Below, piece by piece: positions 43,259-51,908 of a stretch of 61,761 nucleotides of DNA. The translations under genes and the position numbers were made by a program. Location: NCBI GenBank assembly GCA_003165415.1, contig PLUC01000055.1, positions 1-61,761 of the forward strand, read 5' to 3'. The DNA comes from Holophagaceae bacterium (GTDB lineage: Bacteria; Acidobacteriota; Holophagae; Holophagales; Holophagaceae). Under the pieces are notes generated by a model. That model ran no database searches and had not been told where the DNA came from. It was given only the letters and a program-made list of their open reading frames with translations. Numbering within the stretch: the stretch's first letter is position 1; the number at the start of each line of letters is the position of its first letter.

Positions 43259-44131
43259 CTATTTTGCAACAGATCTCGGGCCACCCGGCTGTTTTCCCAG
43301 GCCGAAAGCCCGGCGCAAAGCCCAGTCCCAGAGCGCCGCCGGCAGGATGGCCTTGGCCACGTTGGCCCAGAACGCGTCCGCGCCGATCACCACCCGCCGG
43401 GGCGGGCGGGGCCGGGTCAGGGCGGCGGCGATGCGCCGGGCGCAGGCCTGGGCGGTGAGGCCGTGGACCTCCGCGCCCCGGTGCCGGGCGAGGTAGGCGG
43501 CCAGGACCGGCTCGAACCGGGTGCCCTGGAGCCGTCCGGGCAGGTCGCCCAGGTCCTTGACCAGGGTTTCCCGGAACTCCGAGCGGATGGCGCCGGGCTC
43601 CACCAGGATCACCCGGATCTCCGGTTCCAGTTCCAGGCGCAGAGCCTCGGCCAGGGCCACCACCGCGAACTTGGAGGCGCAGTAGGCGCCGGCCATGGGC
43701 ACGCTCATTCGCCCGAGCACCGAGGCCACCTGGACGATCCGCCCTTCCCCCGGCCTGCATCCGGCCCGGATGAGCGGCAGGAAGGCCCGGGTGACGGCGT
43801 GCAGGCCCAGCACGTTGGTTTCGAACTGGACCCTGAGTTCTTCGGTGCCGATCCACTCCAGCGGGCCCATCTGGCCGTAGCCGGCGTTGTTGATCAGCGC
43901 GGTCAGGGGCAGGCCGGCACAGGCCTCGGCGGCGGCGGCGATGCTTTCGGGCCGGGTCACGTCCAGCGGGAGGCGGCGCAGGTCCGGGCCCTCAGGCAGG
44001 CCCTCCAGGGCGGCCAGGGACCGGGCGGTGGCAATCACGCCCCACCCGGCCTCCCGGCAGGCGGCCACCAGCGCCCGGCCGATGCCGGTGGAGCAGCCGG
44101 TGATGAGCACCCAGGGGCGTTGATCGGTCAT
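43259..44131 (-). CDS. short-chain dehydrogenase/reductase
   Basis: A 290-residue classical SDR. N-terminal VLITGCSTGIGRALV binds NAD(P), LINNAGYGQMG is the structural motif, and the catalytic Ser-Tyr-Lys is in VASVLG and YCASKFAV. A hydrophobic C-terminal helix (AILPAALWDWALRRAF) is a little unusual. It lies 4 nt after the CcsA-like gene and 4 nt before the polA start. It has about 45% visual resemblance in pattern to the SDR at 54895-55734, which has the same TGCSTG motif. Substrate unknown. Confidence 0.88.
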   Translation of the reverse strand: MTDQRPWVLITGCSTGIGRALVAACREAGWGVIATARSLAALEGLPEGPDLRRLPLDVTRPESIAAAAEACAGLPLTALINNAGYGQMGPLEWIGTEELRVQFETNVLGLHAVTRAFLPLIRAGCRPGEGRIVQVASVLGRMSVPMAGAYCASKFAVVALAEALRLELEPEIRVILVEPGAIRSEFRETLVKDLGDLPGRLQGTRFEPVLAAYLARHRGAEVHGLTAQACARRIAAALTRPRPPRRVVIGADAFWANVAKAILPAALWDWALRRAFGLGKQPGGPRSVAK

Positions 44132-44135
44132 CGTC

Positions 44136-44465
44136 TCACCTCCAGAACCACGCGGCGGCGGCCAGGGCCCATCCGGCCAGGCCGGCGGCGAGGGCCGGTC
44201 TGCCCTTGAACGCCGGCACCCGGTGCACGTGGAGCACCGCGAAGAAAATCAGCCAGGTAAGCAGGCCCCACCGCTGCCGGCCGGTAAGCTCCAGGGTCCG
44301 CCAGGCGCCGGTGACCATGGCCCCGGCCAGCAGCAGGAAGCCCGCCCGGGTCCAGGGCAGGACCGGCTCCGCGGGCCCCCGGGCCAGGAGCGCCCTGGCG
44401 GCGAGGATGGCCGCCACGGTCACGCAGGCGAAGCCCGCCGCCTGGAGCGCGGTCTGGACGATCAT
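44136..44465 (-). CDS. small CcsA-like membrane protein lacking WWD motif
   Basis: A 109-residue membrane protein with about four helices. FLLLAGAMVTGAWRTLELTGRQRWGLLTWLIFFAVLHV (in parts) follows the last part of cytochrome c synthase CcsA/CcmC (G-x-x-x-G-x-W...LITWLIYAxYLH) but where the heme-handling WWD (tryptophan-rich) segment belongs the sequence is ELTGRQR. Start ATG 44465 overlaps the ResB-like gene (ATGA). Too short to be a full CcsA (about 300 residues). It may be a reduced partner or a decayed domain. Confidence 0.65.
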   Translation of the reverse strand: MIVQTALQAAGFACVTVAAILAARALLARGPAEPVLPWTRAGFLLLAGAMVTGAWRTLELTGRQRWGLLTWLIFFAVLHVHRVPAFKGRPALAAGLAGWALAAAAWFWR

Positions 44466-45031
44466 GGCCGGGTCCCCTTGGCCTCCCGGCGCTTGAGCCA
44501 GGGCTTGAGGTAGAACATCCAGGCGGAGCCGAGCAGGAGGCTGGCGAACCCGGTCTGGATGAGCCGGAGGGACGGCGCGCGCGGCCCGCCGAGCCGCTCC
44601 CACAGGATCCCCAGCAGGACCAGGGACGGAGCCACGTGGACCATGAGAAAGCCCAGCCGGGACGGGGGGTAGGGGCGCCGCTTCCAGGTCACCGTCAGCA
44701 TGGAGGCGGCCAGGACGGCCAGGAGGGCGCAGAACCACAGGCTGCGCCACACCTCCGTGACGGAGGTCAAAGCCAGGGCCGCGGCCGCGACGAGAAAGGC
44801 GCCCTGGGTTACGGCGAAGCGCACCGAGGTGAACAGCAGGAACAGCCGGCCGCGGGCGGCCAGGATGCCCGCGCCGAAGCTCACGGCCAGGATGGCCAGG
44901 AACGCCACCACCTGCCCGCGGTCGTCCAGCCCCATCCCGGACAGCAGGCGCTCCAGGGCCGCCCAGAACAACACCCATCCCGCCAGGGCCAGGGCTTGGC
45001 GGGGCATGTGCTCGTGGAAGGGGTTCGGCAT
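44462..45031 (-). CDS. ResB-like membrane protein
   Basis: A 189-residue membrane protein with five or six helices. The segment SLWFCALLAVLAASMLTVTWKR followed by PPSRLGFLMVHVAPSLVLLGIL resembles ResB/CcsB, the System II cytochrome c maturation partner of CcsA. ResB is normally over 300 residues with a periplasmic domain that is missing here. It begins 10 nt after the IspH-UbiA stop and overlaps the CcsA-like gene, so the two small proteins are probably made as a pair. Confidence 0.65.
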   Translation of the reverse strand: MPNPFHEHMPRQALALAGWVLFWAALERLLSGMGLDDRGQVVAFLAILAVSFGAGILAARGRLFLLFTSVRFAVTQGAFLVAAAALALTSVTEVWRSLWFCALLAVLAASMLTVTWKRRPYPPSRLGFLMVHVAPSLVLLGILWERLGGPRAPSLRLIQTGFASLLLGSAWMFYLKPWLKRREAKGTRP

Positions 45032-45041
45032 GGCTTCAGTA

Positions 45042-46757
45042 TCAAACCAGCGCGAGCAGGCCCGCCAGGTAAAAGCTGCTCTCCACCCAGGGCTCCAGCC
45101 GGGACTTGCCGGCGGAGAAGTGTTCCTGGAAGAACCACAGGTGGAAAGCCGGGTAGCCGCAGCAGATGGTCAGGATGGCGGCGGTCAGCCAAGGGTGGGG
45201 GGCGGGCTGGCTGAAGGTGACCGCCAGGGCGGCGCCCAGGGCCGCGGCCAAGTAGGCCGCCAGCAGGACCTTGGTGGTCCGGCGCCCGAACAGGATCGGC
45301 AGGGTCTCCCGGCCCAGGATCTGGTCGTTCTGCATGTCCCTCAAGTTGTAGGTGGTGGTCCGGGCGAACACCAGGGCGCTCACCAGCAGCACCCCGGCCC
45401 AGGCCCGGGCGTCCCAGGGCCGGCCGTCATGCCAGAGCGGCAGGGCCACCGCCACCACGGCCAGGGCCAGGGCCACCAGCACGTCCTTGGAGCCCGGGAT
45501 GGACTTGAGGCTCAGCACTGTCCTGCCGAACCGCAGGTTCTGCTTGTAGACCAGGCCGAACAGGGAGGCGCCGCCCACCACCAGGATCGAGCCGGTCCCC
45601 AGGGAGTAGGCCAGCACGAAGGCCGCGGCCAGGGTGATCCAGGAGGTCCACAGCATGAAATGCCGGCTCCGCTCCAGCAGCCGGGCCCGGCCGGGGCCTT
45701 TGGCGCCCAGGCCCAGGGGATCCAGGTAGGGGGTCAGCAGGTACATGGACAGGGCGTAGGCGGCGGTGATGGCCGGATAGCGCCAGGTGAACGGCAGGCC
45801 GATCCAGGCGCAGATGCCCAGGGAGAGGAGCCCGGCGCCCAGCGCCAGCTTCAGGGGGACGGCGAAGGCGTCGTTCATGAACCGGGAAGCGTGGGAGGAG
45901 CCGCCGTGCTGCTCCAGGACGTCCACCACCTCCTCCACCAGCCAGGTGGGGGTGGAGGCGCCGGCCATGACCCCCACCGTCTCGGTGCCCTTGAAGAGGG
46001 AGAGGTCCATCTCCGAGGCCGTCTCCACATACTGCACCGGCTTGCCGAAGGACCGCGCCAGTTCCGCCAGGTGCTTGGTGTTGGAGGAGGCCTTGCCGCC
46101 CACCACGATGACGTAGTCCGCGGCCTGGGCGATCTCCCGTGCCTCTTCCTGGCGCCTCCAGGTGTCCTCGCAGATGGTGTTCTCGACGATGCAGGCGTCG
46201 CTGCGGCCGCGGATGTAGTCGGAGATGGCCTGGAAGTCCGTGACCGTGAAGGTGGTCTGGGCCACCACCAGGGCCTTGCGCAACTGCTCGTCGGTGAGGG
46301 CCCGGGCCTCCTCCATGCTGGCGACGATGACCGAGCCGTGCTCGGCGAAGCTCTGGTGGGCCACGCTCTCGGCGTGGCCGTGGGTGCCCAGGATGATGAC
46401 GAAGTAGCCCTTGGGGCTCCACTTCTTGATCCGGCTGTGCACCTTGGCCACTTCCGGGCAGGTGGCGTTGACGATGGTGAGCTCGCCGTCCCGCTGGCGC
46501 TGCTTCAGCCCGCGCAGCTGCTGGATGGGAATGCCATGGGCCCGGATCACCACGGTCCCTTTGCGCACCGCCTCCGGGTCGGGGGCCACCGCCACGCCCC
46601 GGCGCTCGATCAGCTCCAGCGCCTGGGGATTGTGGATCAGCGGGCCGAGGGTCTGGACGGTGCCCCGCTCGCCCCGGGCCGAGGCCTCCAGGACGGCGTC
46701 CATGGCCCGACGCACGCCCCAGCAGAAGCCGGCGGTCTTGGCCAGGATCACCTTCAT
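45042..46757 (-). CDS. IspH (HMBPP reductase) fused to a UbiA-like prenyltransferase domain
   Basis: A 571-residue fusion. Residues 1-285 are complete IspH, with the three [4Fe-4S] cysteines in AGFCWGVRRA (C12), NATCPEVAKVH and NTICEDTWRRQEE, plus RAHGIP and LGTHGHAE; IspH makes IPP and DMAPP. After a short linker (SSHASRFMNDAF), residues about 300-571 are a UbiA-like membrane domain with eight or so helices. The second aspartate motif appears as NLRDMQNDQILGRETLPILFG; the first NDxxD motif is not recognisable. ATG 46757 has GGAGCAAACC upstream. The fusion ties isoprenoid unit formation to the membrane. Whether the UbiA part is active is unsure. Confidence 0.9.
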   Translation of the reverse strand: MKVILAKTAGFCWGVRRAMDAVLEASARGERGTVQTLGPLIHNPQALELIERRGVAVAPDPEAVRKGTVVIRAHGIPIQQLRGLKQRQRDGELTIVNATCPEVAKVHSRIKKWSPKGYFVIILGTHGHAESVAHQSFAEHGSVIVASMEEARALTDEQLRKALVVAQTTFTVTDFQAISDYIRGRSDACIVENTICEDTWRRQEEAREIAQAADYVIVVGGKASSNTKHLAELARSFGKPVQYVETASEMDLSLFKGTETVGVMAGASTPTWLVEEVVDVLEQHGGSSHASRFMNDAFAVPLKLALGAGLLSLGICAWIGLPFTWRYPAITAAYALSMYLLTPYLDPLGLGAKGPGRARLLERSRHFMLWTSWITLAAAFVLAYSLGTGSILVVGGASLFGLVYKQNLRFGRTVLSLKSIPGSKDVLVALALAVVAVALPLWHDGRPWDARAWAGVLLVSALVFARTTTYNLRDMQNDQILGRETLPILFGRRTTKVLLAAYLAAALGAALAVTFSQPAPHPWLTAAILTICCGYPAFHLWFFQEHFSAGKSRLEPWVESSFYLAGLLALV

Positions 46758-46771
46758 GGTTTGCTCCGAAT

Positions 46772-46790
46772 CTTGACCGGGATGGTCAAG
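46772..46790. promoter_or_regulatory. 7-bp inverted repeat upstream of the IspH-UbiA fusion
   Basis: CTTGACC-GGGAT-GGTCAAG is a perfect inverted repeat 15 bases upstream of the IspH start, in the divergent gap with the RsbW-like gene. It is a candidate operator for a dimeric repressor. Confidence 0.45.
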
Positions 46791-46832
46791 CAATCAGTGT
46801 ACCCCGAACCGGATCCCGGCTGCAATTCCTTT

Positions 46833-46848
46833 GGATATTTCTATATCC
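46833..46848. promoter_or_regulatory. 6-bp inverted repeat upstream of the RsbW-like gene
   Basis: GGATAT-TTCT-ATATCC is a perfect inverted repeat in the same divergent gap, and GGATAT recurs at 46900-46905 near the ribosome binding site. Operator or stem-loop function is possible but unproven. Confidence 0.35.
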
Positions 46849-46911
46849 GCGAAGGCCCATTTCCCAGTACCTTTAGGGAAGGGAGACCGCCCTCCTCAAG
46901 GATATTTGGAC

Positions 46912-47364
46912 ATGCCCGCAGCTCCGCTCCAACCTGTGACCCTCACCTGCAACACGGACTTGCGGTTCATCGACCTGATCCAGGTCGTGGGGTCGGAACT
47001 CCTCAAGCACATGAACTTCTCCCACGAGGACGGCGAGCGCCTGTGGCTGGCGATCCAGGAAGGCATCGGCAACGCCATGCGCCACGGCAACAAGCTGGAC
47101 AAGCGCAAGACCATCCAGGTGACCTTCACCCCCTTGCCCCAGCGCCTGGAGATCCGCATCCATGACACCGGGCAGGGCGTGGACCTGGACAGCCTGCCCA
47201 ACCCCAACCTGTCGGAAAACCTGCTGAAGCCCTGCGGCCGCGGGGTGTACTTCATGAAGCAGGTGATGGATTCCGTGGTGATGGAGACCACCGGGGAAGG
47301 CAGCACCCTGCTCCTGGTGAAGCAGCGGCGGCACTCCGAAATGATGGCGGAATCCTCCCTCTAA
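46912..47364 (+). CDS. anti-sigma factor / RsbW-like serine kinase (HATPase_c)
   Basis: A 150-residue GHKL ATPase of the RsbW/SpoIIAB kind, which phosphorylates an anti-anti-sigma protein or binds a sigma factor. Motifs are the N box LWLAIQEGIGNAMRHGNK, the G1 box IHDTGQGVDL and the G2 region CGRGVYFMKQVMD. The track's TTG start is rejected; ATG 46912 has AAGGA nine bases upstream. No partner STAS protein or sigma gene is adjacent, so its target lies elsewhere. Confidence 0.9.
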   Translation: MPAAPLQPVTLTCNTDLRFIDLIQVVGSELLKHMNFSHEDGERLWLAIQEGIGNAMRHGNKLDKRKTIQVTFTPLPQRLEIRIHDTGQGVDLDSLPNPNLSENLLKPCGRGVYFMKQVMDSVVMETTGEGSTLLLVKQRRHSEMMAESSL

Positions 47365-47365
47365 C

Positions 47366-48208
47366 CTATCTCGGCCAGGCCAGTCCCATGGCGCCGGCGG
47401 TGATCAGGGCAGCGCCGGCCCACTGGCGCGGGCCGGGGCGCTCACCGATGACCCGGGAGAAGAGCACCGCGAAGACGATGGAGGTGTTGCGCAGGGTGGC
47501 CATGATGCCCGCGCCCTCCAGGGCCAGGGCCTCCAGGTAGAGCAGGAAGCTGGCGGCGCAGAGGGCGCCGGCGACAAGCACCAGGCCCCACTGGCTGGGC
47601 AGGATGCCTTTGAGGCCCCGGCCGCGGCTGGGAGTAATGGCGATCTGGACCGGCAGCGCCACCAGCATGGCCAGGCCGAACAGGCCCACCGGGTGCGCCC
47701 CGTGGGCCAGGGAAACCTTGTAGCAGATGGTGTAGCCGGCGATGCAGACACCCGTGGCGAAGGCCCAGAAGAAGGCCCTGGGGTTCGGGCCCCGCCCGGC
47801 GGCCGTGCCCATCATGGCCAGGCCCAGGCAGACCACGCCCACCGCGACGGCCGACCCCGGATGGAAGCTCTCGCCCATGCACAGGATGGAAACCGGCCAC
47901 ACCAGCAGCATGCCCGTCCCGCGCATCCAGGAATAGCTCCAGCCCAGCGGGGCGGAGCGCAGGGCCCGGGACAGGCCCACGAAATAGCAGCCTTCGCCCA
48001 GTCCCGCCCCCAGGGCCCACAGCAGGGCGGGCAGGCTGGGAAAGACCCGGCCCCGGGTGAAGGGCACCAGGCAGGCCGTGAAGACCACCGACACGCCCAG
48101 GATCCCCAGGGAGGCGGTCTGGATATCCCGGGCCCGTTTCAGCAGGGCGTTCCAGAGGGCGTGGATGCCGGCGGAGGCCAGCACGAGGATCATGGCGAGA
48201 AGGAGCAA
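47366..48208 (-). CDS. EamA/DMT family permease
   Basis: A 280-residue drug/metabolite transporter with ten predicted helices in two five-helix halves, ending LRNTSIVFAVLFSRVIGERPGPRQWAGAALITAGAMGLAW (in parts), the C-terminal EamA signature. N-terminal ILVLASAGIHALWNALLKRA fits the first EamA repeat. The TTG at 48208 is retained as start because GAGGG precedes it by six bases, whereas the in-frame ATG at 48193 has no ribosome binding site. Substrate not evident. Confidence 0.88.
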   Translation of the reverse strand: MLLLAMILVLASAGIHALWNALLKRARDIQTASLGILGVSVVFTACLVPFTRGRVFPSLPALLWALGAGLGEGCYFVGLSRALRSAPLGWSYSWMRGTGMLLVWPVSILCMGESFHPGSAVAVGVVCLGLAMMGTAAGRGPNPRAFFWAFATGVCIAGYTICYKVSLAHGAHPVGLFGLAMLVALPVQIAITPSRGRGLKGILPSQWGLVLVAGALCAASFLLYLEALALEGAGIMATLRNTSIVFAVLFSRVIGERPGPRQWAGAALITAGAMGLAWPR

Positions 48209-48271
48209 AGCGTGCCCTCACTTCCGCCCAGTATGCCGGTGACGGTCAGAGGAACCTAGCATATGAAATTC

Positions 48272-49087
48272 TCAGTTCCCCAGGTAGGTGAACCAGAACC
48301 GCACCCCCAGTGAGGGGGAGTCGAAACCCTCGGGCAGCCGGGGCAGGGGGTTCGAACGGCGCACCGCCAGGAGCGCGCTCTGGTCCATCAAGCTGTTGCC
48401 GCTGGGGCTCTCCACCCGCTCGCCGTCGATGGAGCCGTCCCGCCTGATGCGGAAGTAGATCTGCACCCGGCCCTGGACCGAGTTCAAGCGGTTCCAGTTG
48501 CCGGTGATCCTGGACTGGATCTGCTGGAGGTACGAAACGTAGGGGAACTCCCCGTCGGTGTCGGAGATCAGGCCGCTGCCGCCCTGGATGCCGGCCGAGG
48601 CCTTGAGCCCGGGGATGGAGGCGCCCAGGCCGATACCGCCGCCGGCGCCCTGGCCCGCGGCGCCGATGACCGGGTTCGTCACGGGGACCTTGCCCTTGGC
48701 GGCCACCGGGGCCTTGCCCAGGCTGTCGGCGTCGGTGCTGGTGCCCTTCAGGGGATGGGAGGCCTTGGTGCCGAATACGTTGGGCGTCGCCGTGTATCCA
48801 GCAGGCTCCTGCCGCTGGGGAGCCACCTCCTCCACCCGGCGCAGGCGCTCGCCCTGCTTGCCCTGCTCCGTGGGGCCGGACCCGCCCAGGGGGCCGGTGT
48901 CGCCGCCGGAGGGGAGGGTCACCCAGGTGACCTTGGGCTCCTCCGGCTTGGGCCCGGTGCGGGGGGCGGCCAGGATCGCCGCCGCCACCAGGCCGTGGAA
49001 ACCGAGGCTCACGGTCAGACAGATGGGCCAGCCCAGGCCCGTCATCCGGGCGCGCTGGCGGAGGAAATCGTAGAGGTCCTGGCTCAT
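48272..49087 (-). CDS. TonB/TolA-like periplasm-spanning protein
   Basis: A 271-residue protein with one N-terminal membrane helix (WPICLTVSLGFHGLVAAAILAAP), a long Gly/Pro/Lys-rich low-complexity spacer and a C-terminal TonB/TolA-type domain (YLQQIQSRITGNWNRLNSVQGRVQIYFRIRRDGSIDGERVESPSGN in parts). The SRITGNWN motif is closer to TolA_bind/TonB_2 than to TonB proper. It overlaps the tolR-like gene upstream (ATGA at 49084-49087). It likely links an ExbB/TolQ motor to the outer membrane for envelope integrity. Confidence 0.83.
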   Translation of the reverse strand: MSQDLYDFLRQRARMTGLGWPICLTVSLGFHGLVAAAILAAPRTGPKPEEPKVTWVTLPSGGDTGPLGGSGPTEQGKQGERLRRVEEVAPQRQEPAGYTATPNVFGTKASHPLKGTSTDADSLGKAPVAAKGKVPVTNPVIGAAGQGAGGGIGLGASIPGLKASAGIQGGSGLISDTDGEFPYVSYLQQIQSRITGNWNRLNSVQGRVQIYFRIRRDGSIDGERVESPSGNSLMDQSALLAVRRSNPLPRLPEGFDSPSLGVRFWFTYLGN

Positions 49088-49509
49088 GATGCCGGCGCAG
49101 GCTCGTTGGGCAGCGCCTGGGTGACGAAGCCCACCTGGGTGAACCCGGCCTCGCGGATGTCGTCCACCACGTTGATGACCCGGCCGTAGGGGATGTTCTG
49201 GTCGGCCCGCACCAGCACCGGCCGCTTGCGGCTTTCCGCGGCCCGCTGGCGCAGCCTCGCCTTCAGCGCGCCCTCCTGGACGAACTCCTCCTGGAACTGG
49301 ATCCGCCCGTCCCGCTCAAGGGTCACCACCAGCGCTTCGGACTGCAGGTTCTTGCCGGTCCGGCTCTCCGGCAGGTTCACGTCCACCCCGGTGGTGAGCA
49401 TGGGCGCCGCCACCATGAAGATGATCAGCAGCACCAGCATCACATCGATGAGCGGGGTCATGTTGATGGATGCCATCTGACCGTGGGTGGAACCGGGAGT
49501 GAACGACAT
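49084..49509 (-). CDS. tolR: TolR/ExbD family protein
   Basis: A 141-residue TolR/ExbD protein: cytoplasmic SINMTPLIDVMLVLLIIFMVAAPMLTTG carries the essential aspartate in the membrane helix, followed by a periplasmic domain (VLVRADQNIPYGRVINVVDDIREAGFTQVGFVT in parts) typical of TolR. ATG 49509 is used because GAGG is five bases upstream; the track's GTG start is too close to that site. No tolQ gene adjoins; the divergent neighbour is topoisomerase III, so a tolQ homologue must be elsewhere. Confidence 0.9.
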   Translation of the reverse strand: MSFTPGSTHGQMASINMTPLIDVMLVLLIIFMVAAPMLTTGVDVNLPESRTGKNLQSEALVVTLERDGRIQFQEEFVQEGALKARLRQRAAESRKRPVLVRADQNIPYGRVINVVDDIREAGFTQVGFVTQALPNEPAPAS

Positions 49510-49569
49510 GATCACCTCGGGGCCAGTTTAGCAGCCCGGCTAGAATGGCTGAAGGAGACCCCGCCACCC

Positions 49570-51801
49570 ATGGTCCGCCTCATCGTCAGCGAGAAACCCA
49601 GCATGGGCCGCGCCATCGCGGCGGCCCTGGGGATCCAGGGCTCGGGGCGCAGCTCCATCCAGGGGCAGGGCGTCATCGTCACCTGGTGCGTGGGCCACCT
49701 GGTGGAGGCGCTGGCGCCCGAAGGCTACGACCCGGCCCTGAAGCAGTGGCGGATGGACTCGATCCCGTTCTTCCCGGAGGTCTTCCGCTACGCGCCCATC
49801 GAGGCCACCCGGGACCAGTACCAGGCGGTGGCGGCGCTCATGAACCGGGCGGATGTTGCCGAGATCATCAACGCCACCGACGCCGGGCGGGAAGGGGAGC
49901 TGATCTTCGACCTGGTCTACCGGCTGGCCGGGGCGGAGAAACCGGTGCTGCGGTTCTGGACCTCCAGCCTCACGGACGAGGCCATCCGCGAGGCCTACGG
50001 CCGCATGAAGCCCGGGGAGAGCTACCGGGGCCTGCGGGACGCGGCCCGGTGCCGACAGGAGGCGGACTGGCTGGTGGGCATCAATTGCACCCGGGCCCAG
50101 ACCCTGGCCCAGCGCCGGGCCGGGGGAGAGGGAGTCTACTCGGTGGGGCGGGTCCAGACCCCCACCCTGGCGCTCATGGTGAACCGGGAACTTGAGATCC
50201 AGAACTTCGTGCCCAAGGACTTCTGGACCCTGTGGGCCCAGTTCCAGGCCGCGGCCGGCAGCTACAAGGGCAAGTGGTTCCGGAAAGAGGGCGACCGCCT
50301 GGACACCGAGGCCGAGGCCAAGGCCCTGGCCGAGGCCCTGGCCGGCAAGCCGGGCCGGGTGGCCTCGGTCAGCGCCCGCACCGAGAAGAAGAAACCCGAG
50401 CTGCTCTACGATCTGACCGCCCTGCAGAAGGAGGCCAACAAGCGCTTCGGGCTCACCGCCGAGCACACCCTGGAGGTGGCCCAGGCGCTCTACGAAGCCA
50501 AGCTCATCAGCTACCCGCGCACCAATTCCCGCTGCCTCACCGAGGCCGACGCGCTGAAGATCCCCGGCTGGATCAAGGCCATCGACCAGGGCCAGCTCAC
50601 GGCCCTGCAGCCATTCGTGGCGGACCTGCGCCGGCGCTGGCCGGTGAAGCTGGACAAGCGCTTCGTCAACGACAAGGAAGTGGAGGACCACACCGCCCTG
50701 GTGCCCACCGAGAGCCCGGCCCGGAGCCTCCAGGGGGACCAGCTGCGCATCTACGAGCTCATCGCCCGGCGCTTCCTGGCCGCCTTCTGGCCGGACCGGG
50801 TCGAGGCCAAGACCACCCTCATCACCCGCATCGAGCAGGAGACCTTCAAGACCACCGGCACGGTGGTGAAGGCCCTGGGCTGGTCGGAAGTGGATCCGCC
50901 CCACGGACGGCCGAAGAAGGTCAAGGAACCGGAAGCCGAGGAGACCGAGGAGGACGAGGATTCCGGGACCCTGCCGGCGGTGGCCAAGGACGAGCGGGTG
51001 GAGACCACCGACCTGGCCGCCAAGGCCGGCCAGACCACGCCGCCCAAGCGCATGAGCGAAGCCGACCTGCTGGGGGCCATGCAGAGCGCCGGCAAGGAGC
51101 TGGACGACGACGCGCTGAAGGGGGCCATGAAGGACTGCGGCCTGGGCACCCCCGCCACCCGGGCCAACATCATCGAGACCCTGCTCAAGCGCAGCTTCGT
51201 GGAGCGCAAGCGCAACATCCTGCAGCCCACCGCCAAGGGCATCGAGCTGGTGCAGAGCATCCGGGCGGAGACCCTGAAGAGCCCGCAGCTCACCGGGGAA
51301 TGGGAGGCGCAGATGGAGCGCATCCGCCGGGGCGAGGCCGGGCGCGCGGCGTTCATGGAGGGCATCCACCGGTTCGTGCGGGAGGTGGTGGAACAGATCA
51401 AGGGTTCGGCGCCACGGGCCGTGCCGCGGGTCTCAGGCCCGGTGGCGGGGCCCTGTCCCCGGTGCGGGGCAGACCTGCGCCTGCGGGACTGGGAGGGCCG
51501 GCACTACGTGAAGTGCTCGGCCTCCGGAGCCGATCCCGAGTGCCGCGTGGCCTACGACACCGACGCCGAGGGCAAGCCGCTGGAACTATGCCGCCTGTGC
51601 CAGGGCCCGGTGCGCACCACCAAAGGCGGGGCCAAGGTCTGCGTGACGTGCGGCAAGTGGGTTGCCGATCTGGACCCGGATCTGCCCGAGGCGGGAGTCT
51701 GCGCCAGCTGCGGGCAGCCCATGCGGCTGATCCCGTCCACCGCGAAGGGGAAGTATTTCCGGCGCTGCGCTCCGTGTGGGGTGATGGTCCAGGCCGATTA
51801 G
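49570..51801 (+). CDS. topB: DNA topoisomerase III
   Basis: A 743-residue type IA topoisomerase of the TopB kind. The TOPRIM domain shows VRLIVSEKPSMGRAIAAALG and NATDAGREGELIFDLVYRLAG; the active-site tyrosine is in LISYPRTNSRCLTE; GLGTPATRANIIETLLKRSFV is the conserved C-terminal topoisomerase segment. The protein ends with two or three zinc-finger/cysteine modules (CPRCGADLRLRDWEGRHYVKC, CRLCQG, CASCGQP). A charged insert (PEAEETEEDEDSG) lies about residue 455. ATG 49570 is about 12 nt after AGGAG. It decatenates replication or recombination intermediates. Confidence 0.95.
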   Translation: MVRLIVSEKPSMGRAIAAALGIQGSGRSSIQGQGVIVTWCVGHLVEALAPEGYDPALKQWRMDSIPFFPEVFRYAPIEATRDQYQAVAALMNRADVAEIINATDAGREGELIFDLVYRLAGAEKPVLRFWTSSLTDEAIREAYGRMKPGESYRGLRDAARCRQEADWLVGINCTRAQTLAQRRAGGEGVYSVGRVQTPTLALMVNRELEIQNFVPKDFWTLWAQFQAAAGSYKGKWFRKEGDRLDTEAEAKALAEALAGKPGRVASVSARTEKKKPELLYDLTALQKEANKRFGLTAEHTLEVAQALYEAKLISYPRTNSRCLTEADALKIPGWIKAIDQGQLTALQPFVADLRRRWPVKLDKRFVNDKEVEDHTALVPTESPARSLQGDQLRIYELIARRFLAAFWPDRVEAKTTLITRIEQETFKTTGTVVKALGWSEVDPPHGRPKKVKEPEAEETEEDEDSGTLPAVAKDERVETTDLAAKAGQTTPPKRMSEADLLGAMQSAGKELDDDALKGAMKDCGLGTPATRANIIETLLKRSFVERKRNILQPTAKGIELVQSIRAETLKSPQLTGEWEAQMERIRRGEAGRAAFMEGIHRFVREVVEQIKGSAPRAVPRVSGPVAGPCPRCGADLRLRDWEGRHYVKCSASGADPECRVAYDTDAEGKPLELCRLCQGPVRTTKGGAKVCVTCGKWVADLDPDLPEAGVCASCGQPMRLIPSTAKGKYFRRCAPCGVMVQAD

Positions 51802-51908
51802 AACGGGTGCTGCATCCTTGGAGGCCGAAAAGGTAGCTGCTGTCATAAATATTTTGAGCGCGGTTGCCTGGAAGGTCACGCGGTCTCGTTTCGACGGGTT
51901 GGCACGTT

